Assembly: GCF_000208745.1 (NCBI RefSeq)
Contig: NC_030858.1
Coordinates: forward strand, 11,164,454-11,228,453
Length of the DNA: 64,000 nt
Direction of reading: 5' to 3'
DNA from: Theobroma cacao
Lineage: Eukaryota; Streptophyta; Magnoliopsida; Malvales; Malvaceae
The notes below the pieces were generated by a model. It did no database searches, was not told the DNA's origin, and saw nothing but the letters and a program-made list of their open reading frames with translations. Shown here piece by piece: positions 24,653 through 37,035 of this stretch; position 1 is the first letter of the stretch, and each line of letters opens with the position of its first letter. The translations under genes and the position numbers were made by a program.

Positions 24653-25373
24653 CTTTAATTTGCATGTGGGCCTTTATAATTACTATGTTCTGAATTTTTA
24701 ATTGCCAATAAATAATTTGGGCTTGTGATTTAAGTTTGGGCTGTATAAAATAGAGATTATAAAATTTAGACATTTATGTTATTAATGTAAACTTATTTTT
24801 GAAGCCTATTACAAATTAGACCTAGTTTAGTATTTTAGGTCTTAATTTGTACATGTAAATAGGCTAGACTATTTAATTAGTCGTAAAGAAGTTTACTTTG
24901 TCCCAATTAGTTCTATTTTTACTTAGGATATTATTAGCATAATAAAATAATTATTTATGTTATGCTTATTTTTTGAAAATAATATCTCAATTTATAGTAT
25001 TGATGTCATGTGATTTGTGTGTATTTGATTAATTGAGGAGTAGCCACAGCATCTTTAATTATGATAATGCATACGTAAACTATTGATAAATATATATGTC
25101 GATCAAATCTAGATTTTATGACATCAAATTCTAATTGAATATGTTATTATGTTAATTTTTCCCTACAAGGAGATTATCATTTTTCATATTTAATTAGCAA
25201 GAAATAGTAAATAATTTTTATTCTTTAATTAACTAATAGGTATTAAGAAATATTGATACTTTGCTAGTTTCATCATAAAGTAAGTGAATCAATTTTGTGT
25301 TAAAATCTTTACCCATGAGTAGATTTTAATGACATGCCAATTCATGTTTATTATTTTGATATATCTTGCATTG
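24653..25373. other. Unassigned DNA between solo LTRs
   Basis: AT-rich with no ORF. Before the two LTR insertions it would have been continuous with 21760-22062 on the left and 29510 onward on the right. It may therefore be part of the 5' leader or LTR of the copia element at 29515; I cannot pair it with the 3' LTR. Confidence 0.3.
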
Positions 25374-26083
25374 GTAAGTGTTGTTGAATTTTCTACTCAC
25401 GCAAGTGTATGTATTGCAAAGTTAATATAGATATGAGTAGAGTGTCGATCCCACATAGAATTGAATTAATCCTTACAGTTAATTATTAAAATTAACACAC
25501 CTTAATTTTATTTAAACAATTAAAATTAAAAGGAAAACTTAATTAATAAACTAATAACGAAAACTAAAACTTAATCTAAAATCTATTAGCAAATTTACTT
25601 TATTAAATGTGAATGACTACTAAACCTAAGATTATGATATCTCTCAATACTTTATCTGATTATTATCTCTCTCTCTTAACTCAGTTTAATGGATTAAATT
25701 GCTAACCTAGAGTCTTAAATTATTTACACGTCTCTGTCGAGTTTCTTATAAAAATATCTCTCCCAATTAATTTACTATATGTCTATGCAAATTAAATTGA
25801 AAAAAGATTCATTAAGTTTGTGCTCTAATTTTAGCTACGTATGGCTTATAGGTGTATGTTTACCCTGTATGCAAATCAAATCACCTAATCAACTAAGTGT
25901 ATTCAATCATACGCTATTTTATTCAAGGTCTACCTAAATCTCCTTCGTCAAGATTTAACCTAGGTTTCCAATTCAATCTAATTGGTGATCAGGCAATTAG
26001 AAGCATTAAGAACAAAATAAAATAAACAACTTAAATCTATCAAACATAAGTAAAAGAGAGATAAATAATTCAGACTATATATT

Positions 26084-28682
26084 TGTAGACACTGTAATTT
26101 GCTTAGATAAATAAAAAAATTAAAAATTAATTAATTAAATAATTAAAAATGAAACAAAAAAATTTAAAAAAAGAAAAGAAAAGAAAAAGTACTAGCAGGG
26201 CGTAGACGCCTTGCCAATACTAGGCACCACTACAGTGCCAGACGCGAAAAATTCGCGTTTGGCAATGTAGTGGAATGGAGCCTGTAGAATGAAGCATGAA
26301 GAATGGGCTATAAAAACCCCATTGTAGCACGACAAAAGGGGGGCATTTGGGAGCAAAAAATAAAAAAACAACAGTAGCAAACACAAAAAAAAAACCTTAG
26401 TTTAGCAGCCGAAATCAACCCCAAAACAAGCAAAAAACCCATAAAAAAATACACAATGATAAAGTAGAGAAACAGAGTAGCTTGGTTGAAGGATCTTTTT
26501 TAGTTTGAGTTTTTAGGGATTTTTTTATTTTATTTTATTTTATTTTTGGTTTTAGTGAGGGATTTCGATGGTAGAAGGCTGGCAAAGTAATATTGTGGAG
26601 GTTTGGTGACTGCACGGTTAGCGAATGGAGGGAAGATCAAAGTTATTTGGACCGATCTAGACTTTATCAACGGTGAAAGGAGGGTGAGGAAGGAAAAGCT
26701 TAGAGAGAAGTAGGGGAATCGGTGGTTAGAGAGAGAAACAAAAAGAGAAAGTGAGAAAAAGAAGAGAAAAAGGAAGATGGGAAAATGGGTTTGTTGACTA
26801 AGGTTTCTCTATCAAATGGCGCCGTTTTGGTTTTAGAAGCAAAAGTAGTGTAAAAGAGTGCTATTTAGAGAATAGAGGGAGAGCTGGAGGCTTAGGAAGT
26901 GTATTAAAGGAAAAAGGCTAGATCCGTGTAGCACACAAAAAAAGGCCTGAAAGTCTTTAAAGCTTAGTAGTCTTAAGCTATTTCGAGGTAAGTTTTAATT
27001 CTTTTCCTTTTGGTTAATCTGTGAGTTTGAGATTTTGAGTTTATTTATGTGATTTATATATGTTTGAGTCTAACAAAGTTAGGAAAATAAAGAAATAAAA
27101 ATAAGATTTTTATAGAAATAAAATAAATTGAAAACATAGAAAGATTTATTATACGTGTATATATATATATAGTATGGATATTAAGAACAAAGAGATAAAA
27201 ATAAAAAAATAAAAATGAATAGAAAAACTGTAGAAATATATATATATATATTTAGTATTGATACTTTTATGTCAACGGCATTACAAAGAAGTTAACTTCA
27301 TTGTGTTTGTGAATATAAAACATTTAATGTTTTTCAAGAAGTCTATTGTCCTCTGGTTGTTTCTAGAAAACATAAGAAAGGTGGATTACTTTCCAGTTTA
27401 TTAACTTTTAGTATAATAAATTCATTACTTTATGGCTAGAGTGGCATATATTAGTTGCTGAGTGTCATTAGAGACTTGTTTCTAAAGTCTGTTAAAAGGA
27501 AAAGTGAAAGGTCTGGAGTTAAATTGGAATAATTCGTTGTGGTTCAAAAATTTCATGGAACATGAACCTAGGAATTTCTTATGTGTTTTTTTTTTTCAAA
27601 AANNNNNNNNNNNNNNNNNNNNNNNNNNNNNNNNNNNNNNNNNNNNNNNNNNNNNNNNNNNNNNNNNNNNNNNNNNNNNNNNNNNNNNNNNNNNNNNNNN
27701 NNNNNNNNNNNNNNNNNNNNNNNNNNNNNNNNNNNNNNNNNNNNNNNNNNNNNNNNNNNNNNNNNNNNNNNNNNNNNNNNNGAGATTTTTATTTTAAATA
27801 AATAAAATTTTATTATATAAAAAAAATTAGTCAAGAATAAAAAATATATAAATAATAAAAAATAAAAAAATAATTAATTTCACAAACATAACATATATTT
27901 TTATTGCAACATGCATACCATTGCATATAAGTATTTTTGTTTACGAGTTAAGCCCTGATGATGGGATTTTTCGAGGATCTTGCGAAGACGAGTATTTCTC
28001 GGAAAGTATCCTAGGTGAAAAGATGTCCCCGGGTCCCACTAGTATGATGGGAGGGCTAGGGGAAACATCTCTAATAAAAGGCTTTTGCTCGTATTAGGTC
28101 ATTATTCACGAAAACATTATTTAAAAAAAAAACGTACGATAACCCCGATAATGGGATTTATTCGTCGAATTTGTGAAGGCGAATTTCTCGGATAATTCCT
28201 TAGGTGAGAGAACACCTCGGATCCCACTAGTATGATGGGCGAATCCGAGAGATCGTCCTCGATAAAAGGTTATTCATCCGATATTTTTCATCTCATACCA
28301 TGCATTTGATCTTGCCTCCCATTTGCATTCCATTTTAGGTTGAATAGGAGATAAAATAAGTGAATAATAGCTAAGGAAATAAAATGAACTTAAAAAATAA
28401 AGCCTAATAAGATAATATAAAAATGGTACCGTTCATAGAACGGGCGTTTTGGGGGTGCTAATCTTTCCCCAGGCGTAATCGTACTCCTGAACCTAGATCT
28501 CAAAAAATGTAGACTAGTTTAAGATTCTTTTGGTGGGCTTAAATCTAATTAAGACTCTGCCGATTAGAATCGAGACAATAAGTGGCCAATCACACATAGT
28601 AAAAAAGATTGGTGGCGACTCCTAGTTTTAGAATTTTCACTTGCGTCTAGCTGTCGGGTTCCCGGACCTGCACGTTACGATA
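26084..28682 (+). repeat. Gypsy solo LTR (TGTAGACAC family), nested, 2599 bp
   Basis: Starts tgtagacactgtaattt and ends gacctgcacgttacgata (CA changed to TA), with perfect 5-bp duplications atatt at 26079-26083 and 28683-28687. The 3' part has the family's usual ggtggcgactcc and gtcgggttcccgg segments. Two diverged tandem blocks of about 190 bp (from about 27949 and 28138) share gatgggattt and cccactagtatgatggg. It contains the assembly gap. Strand is given by the plus-strand TG...CA convention only. Confidence 0.85.
27603..27781. other. Assembly gap (179 N)
   Basis: Run of N flanked by poly-T/A sequence inside a solo LTR. Apparent ORFs through it are artefacts. Confidence 0.99.
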
Positions 28683-29579
28683 ATATTGAGTTCAACCATA
28701 ATCTTAGATTAAAAATTTAGTTCCCCATCCAGTCACACATCATCATTGAATAAAATATAAACATTAAAATCCAAATCAAGAAAATAAGAGAATAAGAGAA
28801 ATATAGAAAAACTCAAGAATTGTGTTCTTGATCTTCAAATCTCCCTGAATTCTGTAAATTTTTCTTAGCTTCAATAACACTGTGGCTTAACTCTCAAATG
28901 TCAATTTGGTGTTTCTTCTCATTTTCTAAGTTCTCCGAAAGGTTGTTTTTATAGGCTTTGAAGTTAGACCAAGTTGGGTGAAGAAAGAAGTCAATTTCAG
29001 GTGGGATTTCCTTATAAGACTATGTAAGTTGCAGTTTTGCCAAATTAATTAACAGAAATCATAATTGCTCTAGGACTACTATAGTGTGTCAACTTCGACA
29101 AGATTTTTGACCATCATACAAGCCGAAATGGGTGAAGTGGTAAACATAAAAGTTGTAGATATTTATCTTAGCTTTCCAATGGTATAAGAATTGCTTCATT
29201 TAGAGAAAGCTATGGCCAAAATATCAAAACATATGCATTAGAAGTCTGTACCTCGAAATTGCTCTCCTTCTTCCATTAAAATTATTCTTTCATCACACCT
29301 ACAAAAGCACAAATAAATCAATAACAATGTATCTTATCCACATTAACACCAAATTAAACATAAAATTAACTAAAAGTATATTGACTCACCTAAAATAACT
29401 AATTTAAAATAATTAAATAAAACCTACTAATTTCTATGCATTACTACAAAAATCTAGTCAAATTATTATCAAAATTAAGCTCAAATAACTCTATATCATA
29501 GAGTTATTAGTAAGCATATCATTTTGTTGATGGTAGTGTCTTAATTTTTTATCATAAGCATGATTATTTATTTATTTGC

Positions 29580-30347
29580 AGTTCAACCTTTGATATTGTA
29601 TGATGATAAAGCTGATATTCCTTACTTAAGTGGTGACAACTATAAGTATGGAAGGAGAAAATTCTTTTTATTTAAGGTGTGTTGACCTTAACTATGCTCT
29701 TCAAAAGGATGAGCTTGCTAAAATTACAACTACTAGTACGCTAGTTAAGATTACTTTATATGAACGATGGGAGTGATTGAATTATTTGAGCATGTTGTTT
29801 ATCAAATCATGCATTACTACTAGTATTTGTGGGTCCATACTTGAATGCAAGAATGTTAAAGACCTTTTGAAGGCTATTGATGAGCAATTTGAATCTTCTC
29901 AAAAAGGTTTGGGAAGCACTCTTGTAGCTAAGTTGTCATAGACAAAGCTCACTAGCATCAAAAGAGTGTGAGTGCACATTATGCAAATGAGGTCAACTAA
30001 AGACCTTGAAGATTGAGATTTTTTATTCTTTTCTAGTATATTTTATCCTGAACTTTCTCCCATCTTAGTATAATCCTTTCAAAATATCATTTAACATAGA
30101 TAAAGAAACATGGGCAATTAATGAACTCTTGGTCATGTGTTTGCAAGAGGAAGGGAGATTGCTACAGGAAATGGGCAAGAGTGTACATATTGTCACACAA
30201 GAAAAGGATACGAAGCAAGCCGATAAGAAGAAAGGGAAAGCGAAAGCATATACACCTGCCCATATTGTGAATAAAGAAAAATCCAAGTGTTTCTTCTATA
30301 AAAGTAAGGGACACATGCAGAAGGATTGTCCTAAACAAAAGGCTTGA
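29580..30347 (+). pseudogene. Copia gag with degenerate zinc knuckle
   Basis: The C-terminal ORF (30129-30347) has a Lys-rich segment and CFFYKSKGHMQKDC. The family pattern is CX2CX4HX4C, and the second Cys is Tyr here. The N-terminal part (IPYLSGDNYKYGRRE...) is broken by stops. Confidence 0.85.
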
Positions 30348-30364
30348 CTCGAAAAGAAAGGTAA

Positions 30365-31700
30365 TCTCAATTTTTTTGTATGTTATGAATCTAATATGAT
30401 TAGTGATTCCCATAATACTTGGTGGATTGATTTTGGTTCTACAATCTATGTTTCTAATACTATGTAGGGTTTTCTAAACCTAAGGAAATCGAGTGGAAGT
30501 GAACAATGCATTTATTCTGAAAATCAAATGTGGTCACATGTGGAAGCCATAGGAACATTTATACTTAATTTAAGTACTAGTTGTATTTTGGATTTGGAGT
30601 GAACTTTTTATGTTCCAAGTTTTTCTAGAAATTTAATTTTTATTTTAAAAACTTGTGCCATTTGGATATTCCTTTAATTTTTTGGAACAGTTTTAATTTG
30701 TTATTTCAAAACTTCAATGGCTAGGAAGAGTTTTGAAATATTAGGAAAGTATACTAACAAGGTGCTTGTCCAATATTAAGAAAGTAGACTAACAAGACCA
30801 AGAAAGGTGCATACTGATATTTGAACTGTTCCAAAAAATATTAGCAAATATTAGGAAAATAAACTGACAAGACCAAGAAAGGTGCTAGGAAGAGTTTTGA
30901 AATATTAGAAATCATACATACTGATATTTGTTATTCTGATATGAGTTTGAATGGTTACAAATATTTTATTACCTTTATTGATGATTACTTGCGATACATG
31001 TATCTCTTCTTACTTTATAACGAGAGTGAAGCATTTGATGCTTTTAAAATATTTAAAGTAAAGGTAGAGAAACAATGTGAGAAAGAAATTAAAATTGTGC
31101 GGTCAGATAGAGGTGGTAAATATTATGGTAGGTACACAAGTATTGGACAAGCACCTTGTCCGTTTGTTGATTTTCTTCAAGATCAAGATATTATAGCTCA
31201 ATACACGTTGCCTGACTCACCAAATAAAACTGGTGTAGCAAAAAGAAGAAATCGCACTCTGATGGATATGGTGAGGAGTATGCTTAGCACCTCCAAACTT
31301 TCTTTGTCATTGTGGGTAGAGGCTCTTAAAATAAAAGCATATATATTAATAGAGTTTCAACTAAGGCGGTTTCTAAAATGTCATTTAAGTTGTGGAAAGG
31401 TTGGAAACTGAGTTGAGACATATGCATATCTAGGGTTGTCTAGTTGAAGTATGAGTCTATAATCCATTAAAAAAAAAAAGTTGGGCTCAAAGACTGTTAG
31501 TGCATATTTGATTGAATATGCTGAAAAGTCTAAAAGTTACCCATTTTGTTGCCTTTCCCATACTAGTAAAATAGTAAAGTCAAGAAATGCAAAATTTCTT
31601 GAAAATGACATGGTTAGTGGGAGTGATTGAACTCGGAACTTAGATTTAAAGGAAAATCTTGTTTTTGATACAAATTGCACATCAAGTAACAAATTGGTTA
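30365..31700 (+). pseudogene. Copia gag-pre-integrase and integrase
   Basis: NTWWIDFGSTIYVSN and TFYVPSFSRNLI represent the protease/pre-integrase region, in which the protease D-S-G is D-F-G. The integrase core ORF (30941-31411) shows TFIDDYLRYMYLF (first Asp) and IVRSDRGGKYYGRY (second Asp). The third acidic residue, normally in VAERRNRTL, is Lys (VAKRRNRTL). The frame shifts after 31411 but family-like sequence continues (SAYLIEYAEKSK, SRNAKFLENDMVSGS). Confidence 0.88.
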
Positions 31701-31993
31701 TTGTAAATAATAGCTATTAAAATCTTATGGATGTTGATCAACCAATTGTTGAAATTCCATGTCATGTTGCTAATATTTTAGTAGATCTTGCTTCTTTGTA
31801 AGAGTAAAAGCAATTACCTCCATAAATGGTGGTTCTAGTTGGGCAATAGCCTCCATAAGAGGTTGTTAAACCAACATTAAGGATATCTACTAGAATAAAT
31901 AAGTCAACAATTTTTATAGATTATGTTGTGTACCTTTAAGAATTTGACTATGATATTGGTGCTAATAATAACCATAAGACGTTTTCACAAGCA

Positions 31994-33560
31994 ATGAAAT
32001 GTAGTAAATCTAAATTATGGTATGATGCCATGAATGATGAAATGGATTCTATGGCAAACACTCAAGTTTGGGATTTTGTAAAGTTGTTTAATGGGGCATA
32101 TAGGCCATTATTTTATAAATGGATTTTCAAAACCAAGAAAAACTCCTCAGGCAACATTGAGAGCTATAAGGGAAGACTTGTCCGTAAACGATTCACACAA
32201 AAAGAAGGAATTGACTATCGAGAAATTTTTTCTCCTGTGTCTAGAAAAGATTCTTTCCATATTATCATGGCATTAGTTGCCCATTTTGACTTAGGTTTAC
32301 ATCAAATGGATGTGAAAACAACATTCCTCAATGGAGATTTAGAGGAAGAGGAATGCATGAAACAACCTTAAGGGTTTATTTCTGATCATGATAAGTATTT
32401 GGTTTGCAAGCTTAAGAAGTCTATATACAGACTTAAGCTAGCCCCTCATCAGTGGTACTTAAAATTTCATAATACAATCTCTTCTTTTAGTTTTGTAGAA
32501 AATGTTATGGATCAATGTATATACAGCAAGTTTAGTAAGATTAAATTTATTTTTCTAGTTTTTATAAATGGATGATATTTGACTTGCAACCAATGATTTG
32601 GGGTTGTTGCATGAGGATAAACAGTTTCTCTTTGAACATTATAATATGAAAGATATGGGTGAGGCGTCTTATCTCATTAGCATTAAGATTCATCGGGATA
32701 GATTTCAAGTTTCTTGGGATTGTCTTGAGAAGCCTATATCAATAAAGTTCTTGAGAGATTTTGGATGAAAGATTATTCACTCAGTGTTGCACCCATTGTG
32801 AAAGGTGATAGGTTCAGCTTGAACCAATGCCCTAAAAATGATCTTAAGAGGAAAGAAATGAAAAATATTCCATATGCTTCAGTTGGTGGAAGCTTAATGT
32901 ATGCTCAGGTCTATACTAGATTAGACATTGCATTTGCAGTTAGAATGCTAGGAATATATCAAAGCAACTAGGGTTTAGACCATTAAAAAGCTACAAAAAA
33001 TGTTATGAGGTACTTTCAAGGAATTAAAGATTTCATGCTTACATATAGAAAATCTGACAATTTGGAAGTAGTTGGATACTCAGATTCAAACTTTGCTGGT
33101 TGTATTAACTCTCGTAAATCAAAATTTGGATATATCTTCATATTTGCTTAAAGACCTATATCTTGGAGAAGTTCAAAGTAATCTTTAGTTGCTACTTTTA
33201 CTATAGAAGTAGAGTTTGTTTCTTATTTTGAGGTGAATTCATAAAGTATTTAGTTAAAGAGTTTCATATTTGGACTTCAAGTTGTTAAGTCTATCTTGAA
33301 GCCATTGAAGTTATATTGTGACAATTCACTAATTGTGTTCTTTGCTAAGAATAATAAAAGTAGAAGTCGAAGTAAACACATCGACATTAAATACTTAGCT
33401 ATTAGAGCACTTAAAGTAAATAAAGTGCTCATTGAATACATTCACTGAGTTGATAATTGGAGATTCTCTGACAAAAGGCATGCCACCAAAATTCTTTAAG
33501 GATCATGTTTTGCAAATGGGACTTAGTTCTATCTTGTCACCTACCATTTGAATTAAGATG
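31994..33560 (+). pseudogene. Copia reverse transcriptase-RNase H
   Basis: LWYDAMNDEMDSMANTQVWD, KWIFKTKKNSSGNIESYKGR, GIDYREIFSPVSRKDSFH and QMDVKTTFLNGDLEEE are the copia RVT_2 start. A one-base insertion hits the YVDD box near 32560; DDI and LATND follow in another frame. Then come PYASVGGSLMYAQVYTRLDI, NLEVVGYSDSNFAGC and SKHIDIKYLAIR for RNase H. Multiple stops follow 32371. Confidence 0.9.
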
Positions 33561-34082
33561 CTAACATATTTTATTGTGAAACTTTGAATTTTTTAATTGT
33601 TTTCTCTTTTCGGATTGTATGCAATTATTATGAGAATAATAATTGTTTTTGAGAACCTAGAATAAACATTTGAGGATTATCGATAAAGGTATATGCCACA
33701 TATTAAGCTCTTTGCCAAAAGGATTTTTGCATTATAATACATGGAAGGTAATACTTGTTCTTAGATAACTTACTACCATGATTCGTGTAATTTATTCTTT
33801 TTGTTTTAAGCATTTGGTTAATTAAACTAATATAGTGTAGATATTAAAATAACAAATGTCCAGATCAAGTGGGAGAATGTTGAAATTTTAGATTTAATTT
33901 AATTTAAAATTCAATTATAGTCCTATCATGTATTTGTAATTATTTATTAAATATTTATCTCTCGCATTTAAGTATATGATAATTTTAGTTTAAGTGGTAT
34001 AGATAAAATCTATTTCAAATTCGAGATAAAGATTTCCTTTGAATTTTGAGAGATTTAAGATTTTCTTAAGGGGAGAAAAGTC

Positions 34083-34090
34083 TATAAATA
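34083..34090 (+). promoter_or_regulatory. TATA box of the copia 3' LTR
   Basis: tataaata in the expected U3 position, about 205 nt into the LTR. The solo LTR has inserted immediately downstream (duplication aatag at 34087-34091 overlaps the box end). Confidence 0.6.
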
Positions 34091-34091
34091 G

Positions 34092-36601
34092 TGTGAGACC
34101 TTGACCTTTATAGGCTTGTAAAGGAAAGTATATGCGATATCCCTAATCAGGGGTAATTTCGTCATTTCCTTACCAAACCCATAAAATTAAGATTTTAAAC
34201 AATATTATGGCCTAAGTAGGCCTAAGGCATAAATGAATGATGAAAATATGGGTAAAATGACAAGGAAACAAAAATTTTGATGATTTTCACAACAGGGGCA
34301 AAATGGTCATTTTTCATCTCGAGTCAAAATTTTTAAGTTTTCATGAACCCGAACATTTCTAGACCATTATGGACCTTGTCCCAGTGTCAAAAGAGCAAAA
34401 AGATTGCACAAAAGATTGGAGGAGAATAAGTTAATTTGTGGAGGGGCATTTTGGTAATTTAATTAGAGTGGATAAGCTTGGGCTATAAATATCTCTTTCT
34501 TCCAGCAGCTTCTTCTTCTTCTCCTCTTCCCATCTCACGTTGCTTCCATCCTCCATGGAAGCTTAATATGGAGCTTGCATAATTTTCTCTCTCTAGCTCT
34601 AGTTTTCATACCTTTGAGCCATTTTGGCTAGAACCCTTGTATTCTTTCACTCTCTCACTTTAAAACCCTTGAAAAATCCTACTTCCATACTTTCTCTCAC
34701 TAGTTAAATGTTTAGAGAGAGAAAAAGAAAGAAAGCCCTATAATAAGCTTGGGAATTGTTGGAAAGAATTTCAAAGTTACAAAGCTATCAAGGTGAGTAG
34801 TAAATTAGAATTGAGTTTTAAGAGTTGATAATGTTTAGTGATTGATTTGTGAGTTTATTGTTGAGATTGTGTATCGACTCTAATGTGATTAGGTAATGAA
34901 CATAGATAGCTATTTAAAATGGCAATTGAAAGCTAGTTAAGAGATAGCTTTTAGGGTTTATAGTATGTGAATTAACATAATGGTAATGTTAATGTGATGG
35001 TAGGTTTCAAGGAAGCCCCATCATCCCATTTGGACAATTAGGAGAATTAGAGTCAACGAAAGGCTCAACAATATACCGGTGAGTGGACTTGTATTTCAAA
35101 CTTGTTTTGGGGAATGTGAATGATTTTATCCAACTTGTCTTTGAAAATGTACCTTGGGAACAAGCCTTTGGTGAAGTAATTTTATATTGTGAAAATGTGC
35201 TATACAACATTTTATGTGTTATCACAATATGATAATATGCATGATATGCATTGGGTGTTTTTTTGTATGTTGATGTGGACCCGACTATGTGCGAGTAGGA
35301 GTGCACATAAGCTATTGTTGACCCGACTATGTTTGAGTGGGAGTGCACATAAGCCGTTGCTGACCTGGTTATGTGCGAGTGGGAGTGCGCATAAGCCGTT
35401 ACATATGAGATGATGATAATGGGAGGGTGTACATGATGATTGATATATATATATATACATATATGGTATATGGTTGTAATGAAAAAATGTGAACATTTGA
35501 TTTGTTGAAATTTAGGAGTTTCCATGTGTTACATGTTGTTATTGTTATTTAGTAGGATGGCTTTATTTTAAGGGAAAGGGAAACCTTTTTCTTGATGTTT
35601 TGATTCTCGCTGCAGCGAGAAACTCTCGGGTTTTGAAAGGGTTGGCTGGCTAGAAATTCGCTACAACGAAAATCGATTCTCTCCGTAGAGAGAAAAGAAC
35701 TGTAGCTTCTCGCTGCAGCGAGATTCATTCTCGTTGCAGTGAGAAACTTTCTGTTTTTCACCTCATTTTGATCAATTGTTGCCTTATTTTTCACTTCTTT
35801 GCTACCATATTTGAGTATGGATTTTCAACATTAAGGAATAAATGAATTAAGCTTAATATGAGGAGGTTTGGTGAGAAACCCTCGGCCAGTCAAGAAACCT
35901 TCGGTTAGTTGATAATTGAAATCAAGTGTCGCTGCAACAAGAATGCCTTTTCGCTGCAGTGAGGACCCGTCGTTTATTTGACCTGATTCGCATGAATGCT
36001 ATTAAAGTTTTCACTCTCCAAATCCTTTGTTGAATATAGACCCTTTCATAAAGTTATTTACTCATGTGGGGTTTACATGAGGGGTTTTAATAAGAACAAA
36101 AACAAATTGCATTGTTTTGAAAAAGAATGCATCATGATTTCGTTAAATATTCCTTATGGTATGCTTGTTCCCTTTTTTGTTCACTCACTAGGTTTACACT
36201 CATCGTTTTCAGCTTCATGTTTTCAAATCACGAGACAGCCGGTAACTAGGACAAGGTGTCCTTGTAGACTTGTATCCATCTTTTGGTAGGTGTCTCGACA
36301 TTCAGTAGCAATACATTTGTCTAAGTCCCTCCACTAGAAGTTGAGTATTCTTTTGTTGTGTATAGACAAATCTTATGTAAATTATTAAGATACATGTTGT
36401 AGATAATGCATATACACTTGTTTGGTATGCCAGTATGAGGTGGCAAATGTTTAATGTTATTTTGATCCTAAGTTATAAAATGTGACTTAGCAGTTTATGA
36501 TGGAATGATGAACATGTCAGATTAATAGGCTTGCTTGGGCTTAGTAGACTACGTCCATTGGGCCCATGCGCCGGTCATGACCCGAAATTTGGGTTGTGAC
36601 A
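34092..36601 (-). repeat. Gypsy solo LTR 2 (TGTCACGACC family), 2510 bp
   Basis: Starts tgtgagaccttgacc and ends gggttgtgaca, with perfect duplications aatag at 34087-34091 and 36602-36606. It is an inverted relative of 22063-24647. It carries four or more CTGCAG-type palindromes (35606-35619, 35709-35722 and weaker ones to 35960) and a three-unit minisatellite (35277-35402). Confidence 0.93.
35277..35402 (-). repeat. Minisatellite within solo LTR 2
   Basis: Three units of about 43 nt built on gacc.g.ttatgtgcgagt and gggagtgc.cataagc. They correspond, inverted, to the repeats in solo LTR 1. Confidence 0.85.
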
Positions 36602-36940
36602 AATAGATATCATATGGTTCCCTAACACAACAATTCATTAACCTTGTATCCATAACTGGGAATTGCATTGAGTCAGAAGATCTTACAGTAAAAGTTTCTG
36701 ATAAGTTTTTATTTTATTTTATTATTGTTATGGCTGGAGCTTAGTATCAATTCTTATTTATTTTCGTTGTTATATGATTTGTTTTTTTATAGTATTTTTT
36801 AGTATGGTTTATCAAAAAAAATTGAATGAAAAGAACAAAAAAAAAAGTAGGGCTAATAGGTAATTAGCCCATGGGGTATCGATGGACCCACCTTACTCAT
36901 CTTCTTCTTTTCTTGCATTTTTCTTTGTATTCCTCAAGAA

Positions 36941-37035
36941 CACGTGGGTTCTTACATGTTTGTTGCATGTTCCTTTTCATTTCTTCAAAACACGTGGGTT
37001 CTTACATGTTTCTTACATGTTCCTTTCCATTTCCC
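36941..37035. repeat. 50-bp tandem duplication with G-box motifs
   Basis: cacgtgggttcttacatgtt occurs at 36941 and 36991, exactly 50 nt apart, each followed by a cttttcattt-like segment. Each copy holds a CACGTG. Confidence 0.75.

Larger units (their letters stand above)
25379..29509 (-). repeat. Athila-type solo LTR carrying a nested solo LTR
   Basis: It starts tgttgttgaattttctactc and ends gagttatta (terminal CA mutated to TA), with perfect 5-bp duplications gtaag at 25374-25378 and 29510-29514. Removing the nested insertion leaves about 1.53 kb. Both the cacgcaag start and the palindromic end resemble the LTRs of the element at 10416-18218. Confidence 0.85.
29515..33877 (+). mobile_element. 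Ty1/copia element, internal region, decayed
   Basis: The order is gag, zinc knuckle, gag-pre-integrase/protease, integrase, reverse transcriptase, RNase H, then polypurine tract (agtgggagaa) at the 3' LTR. All ORFs carry stops or frameshifts. The leader ends in TTTATTTGCAG-like sequence before gag. The 5' LTR is not found; the Athila-type solo LTR ending at 29509 has inserted into the leader. Confidence 0.88.
33878..36800 (+). repeat. Copia 3' LTR, split by a solo LTR (right end approximate)
   Basis: Begins tgttgaaattttag right after the polypurine-like agtgggagaa. Left part is 33878-34091 and the right part resumes at 36602 after the 2510-bp insertion. A TATA box (tataaata, 34083-34090) is the last sequence before the break. 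The 3' end was not resolved because the partner LTR is unknown. Confidence 0.7.

Noticed and set aside
27504..27834. ORFs through the N run
   Set aside because: Artefacts of unknown bases.
35007..35525. 172-residue His/Ser/Tyr-rich ORF
   Set aside because: Translation of the minisatellite in solo LTR 2; no codon constraint expected.
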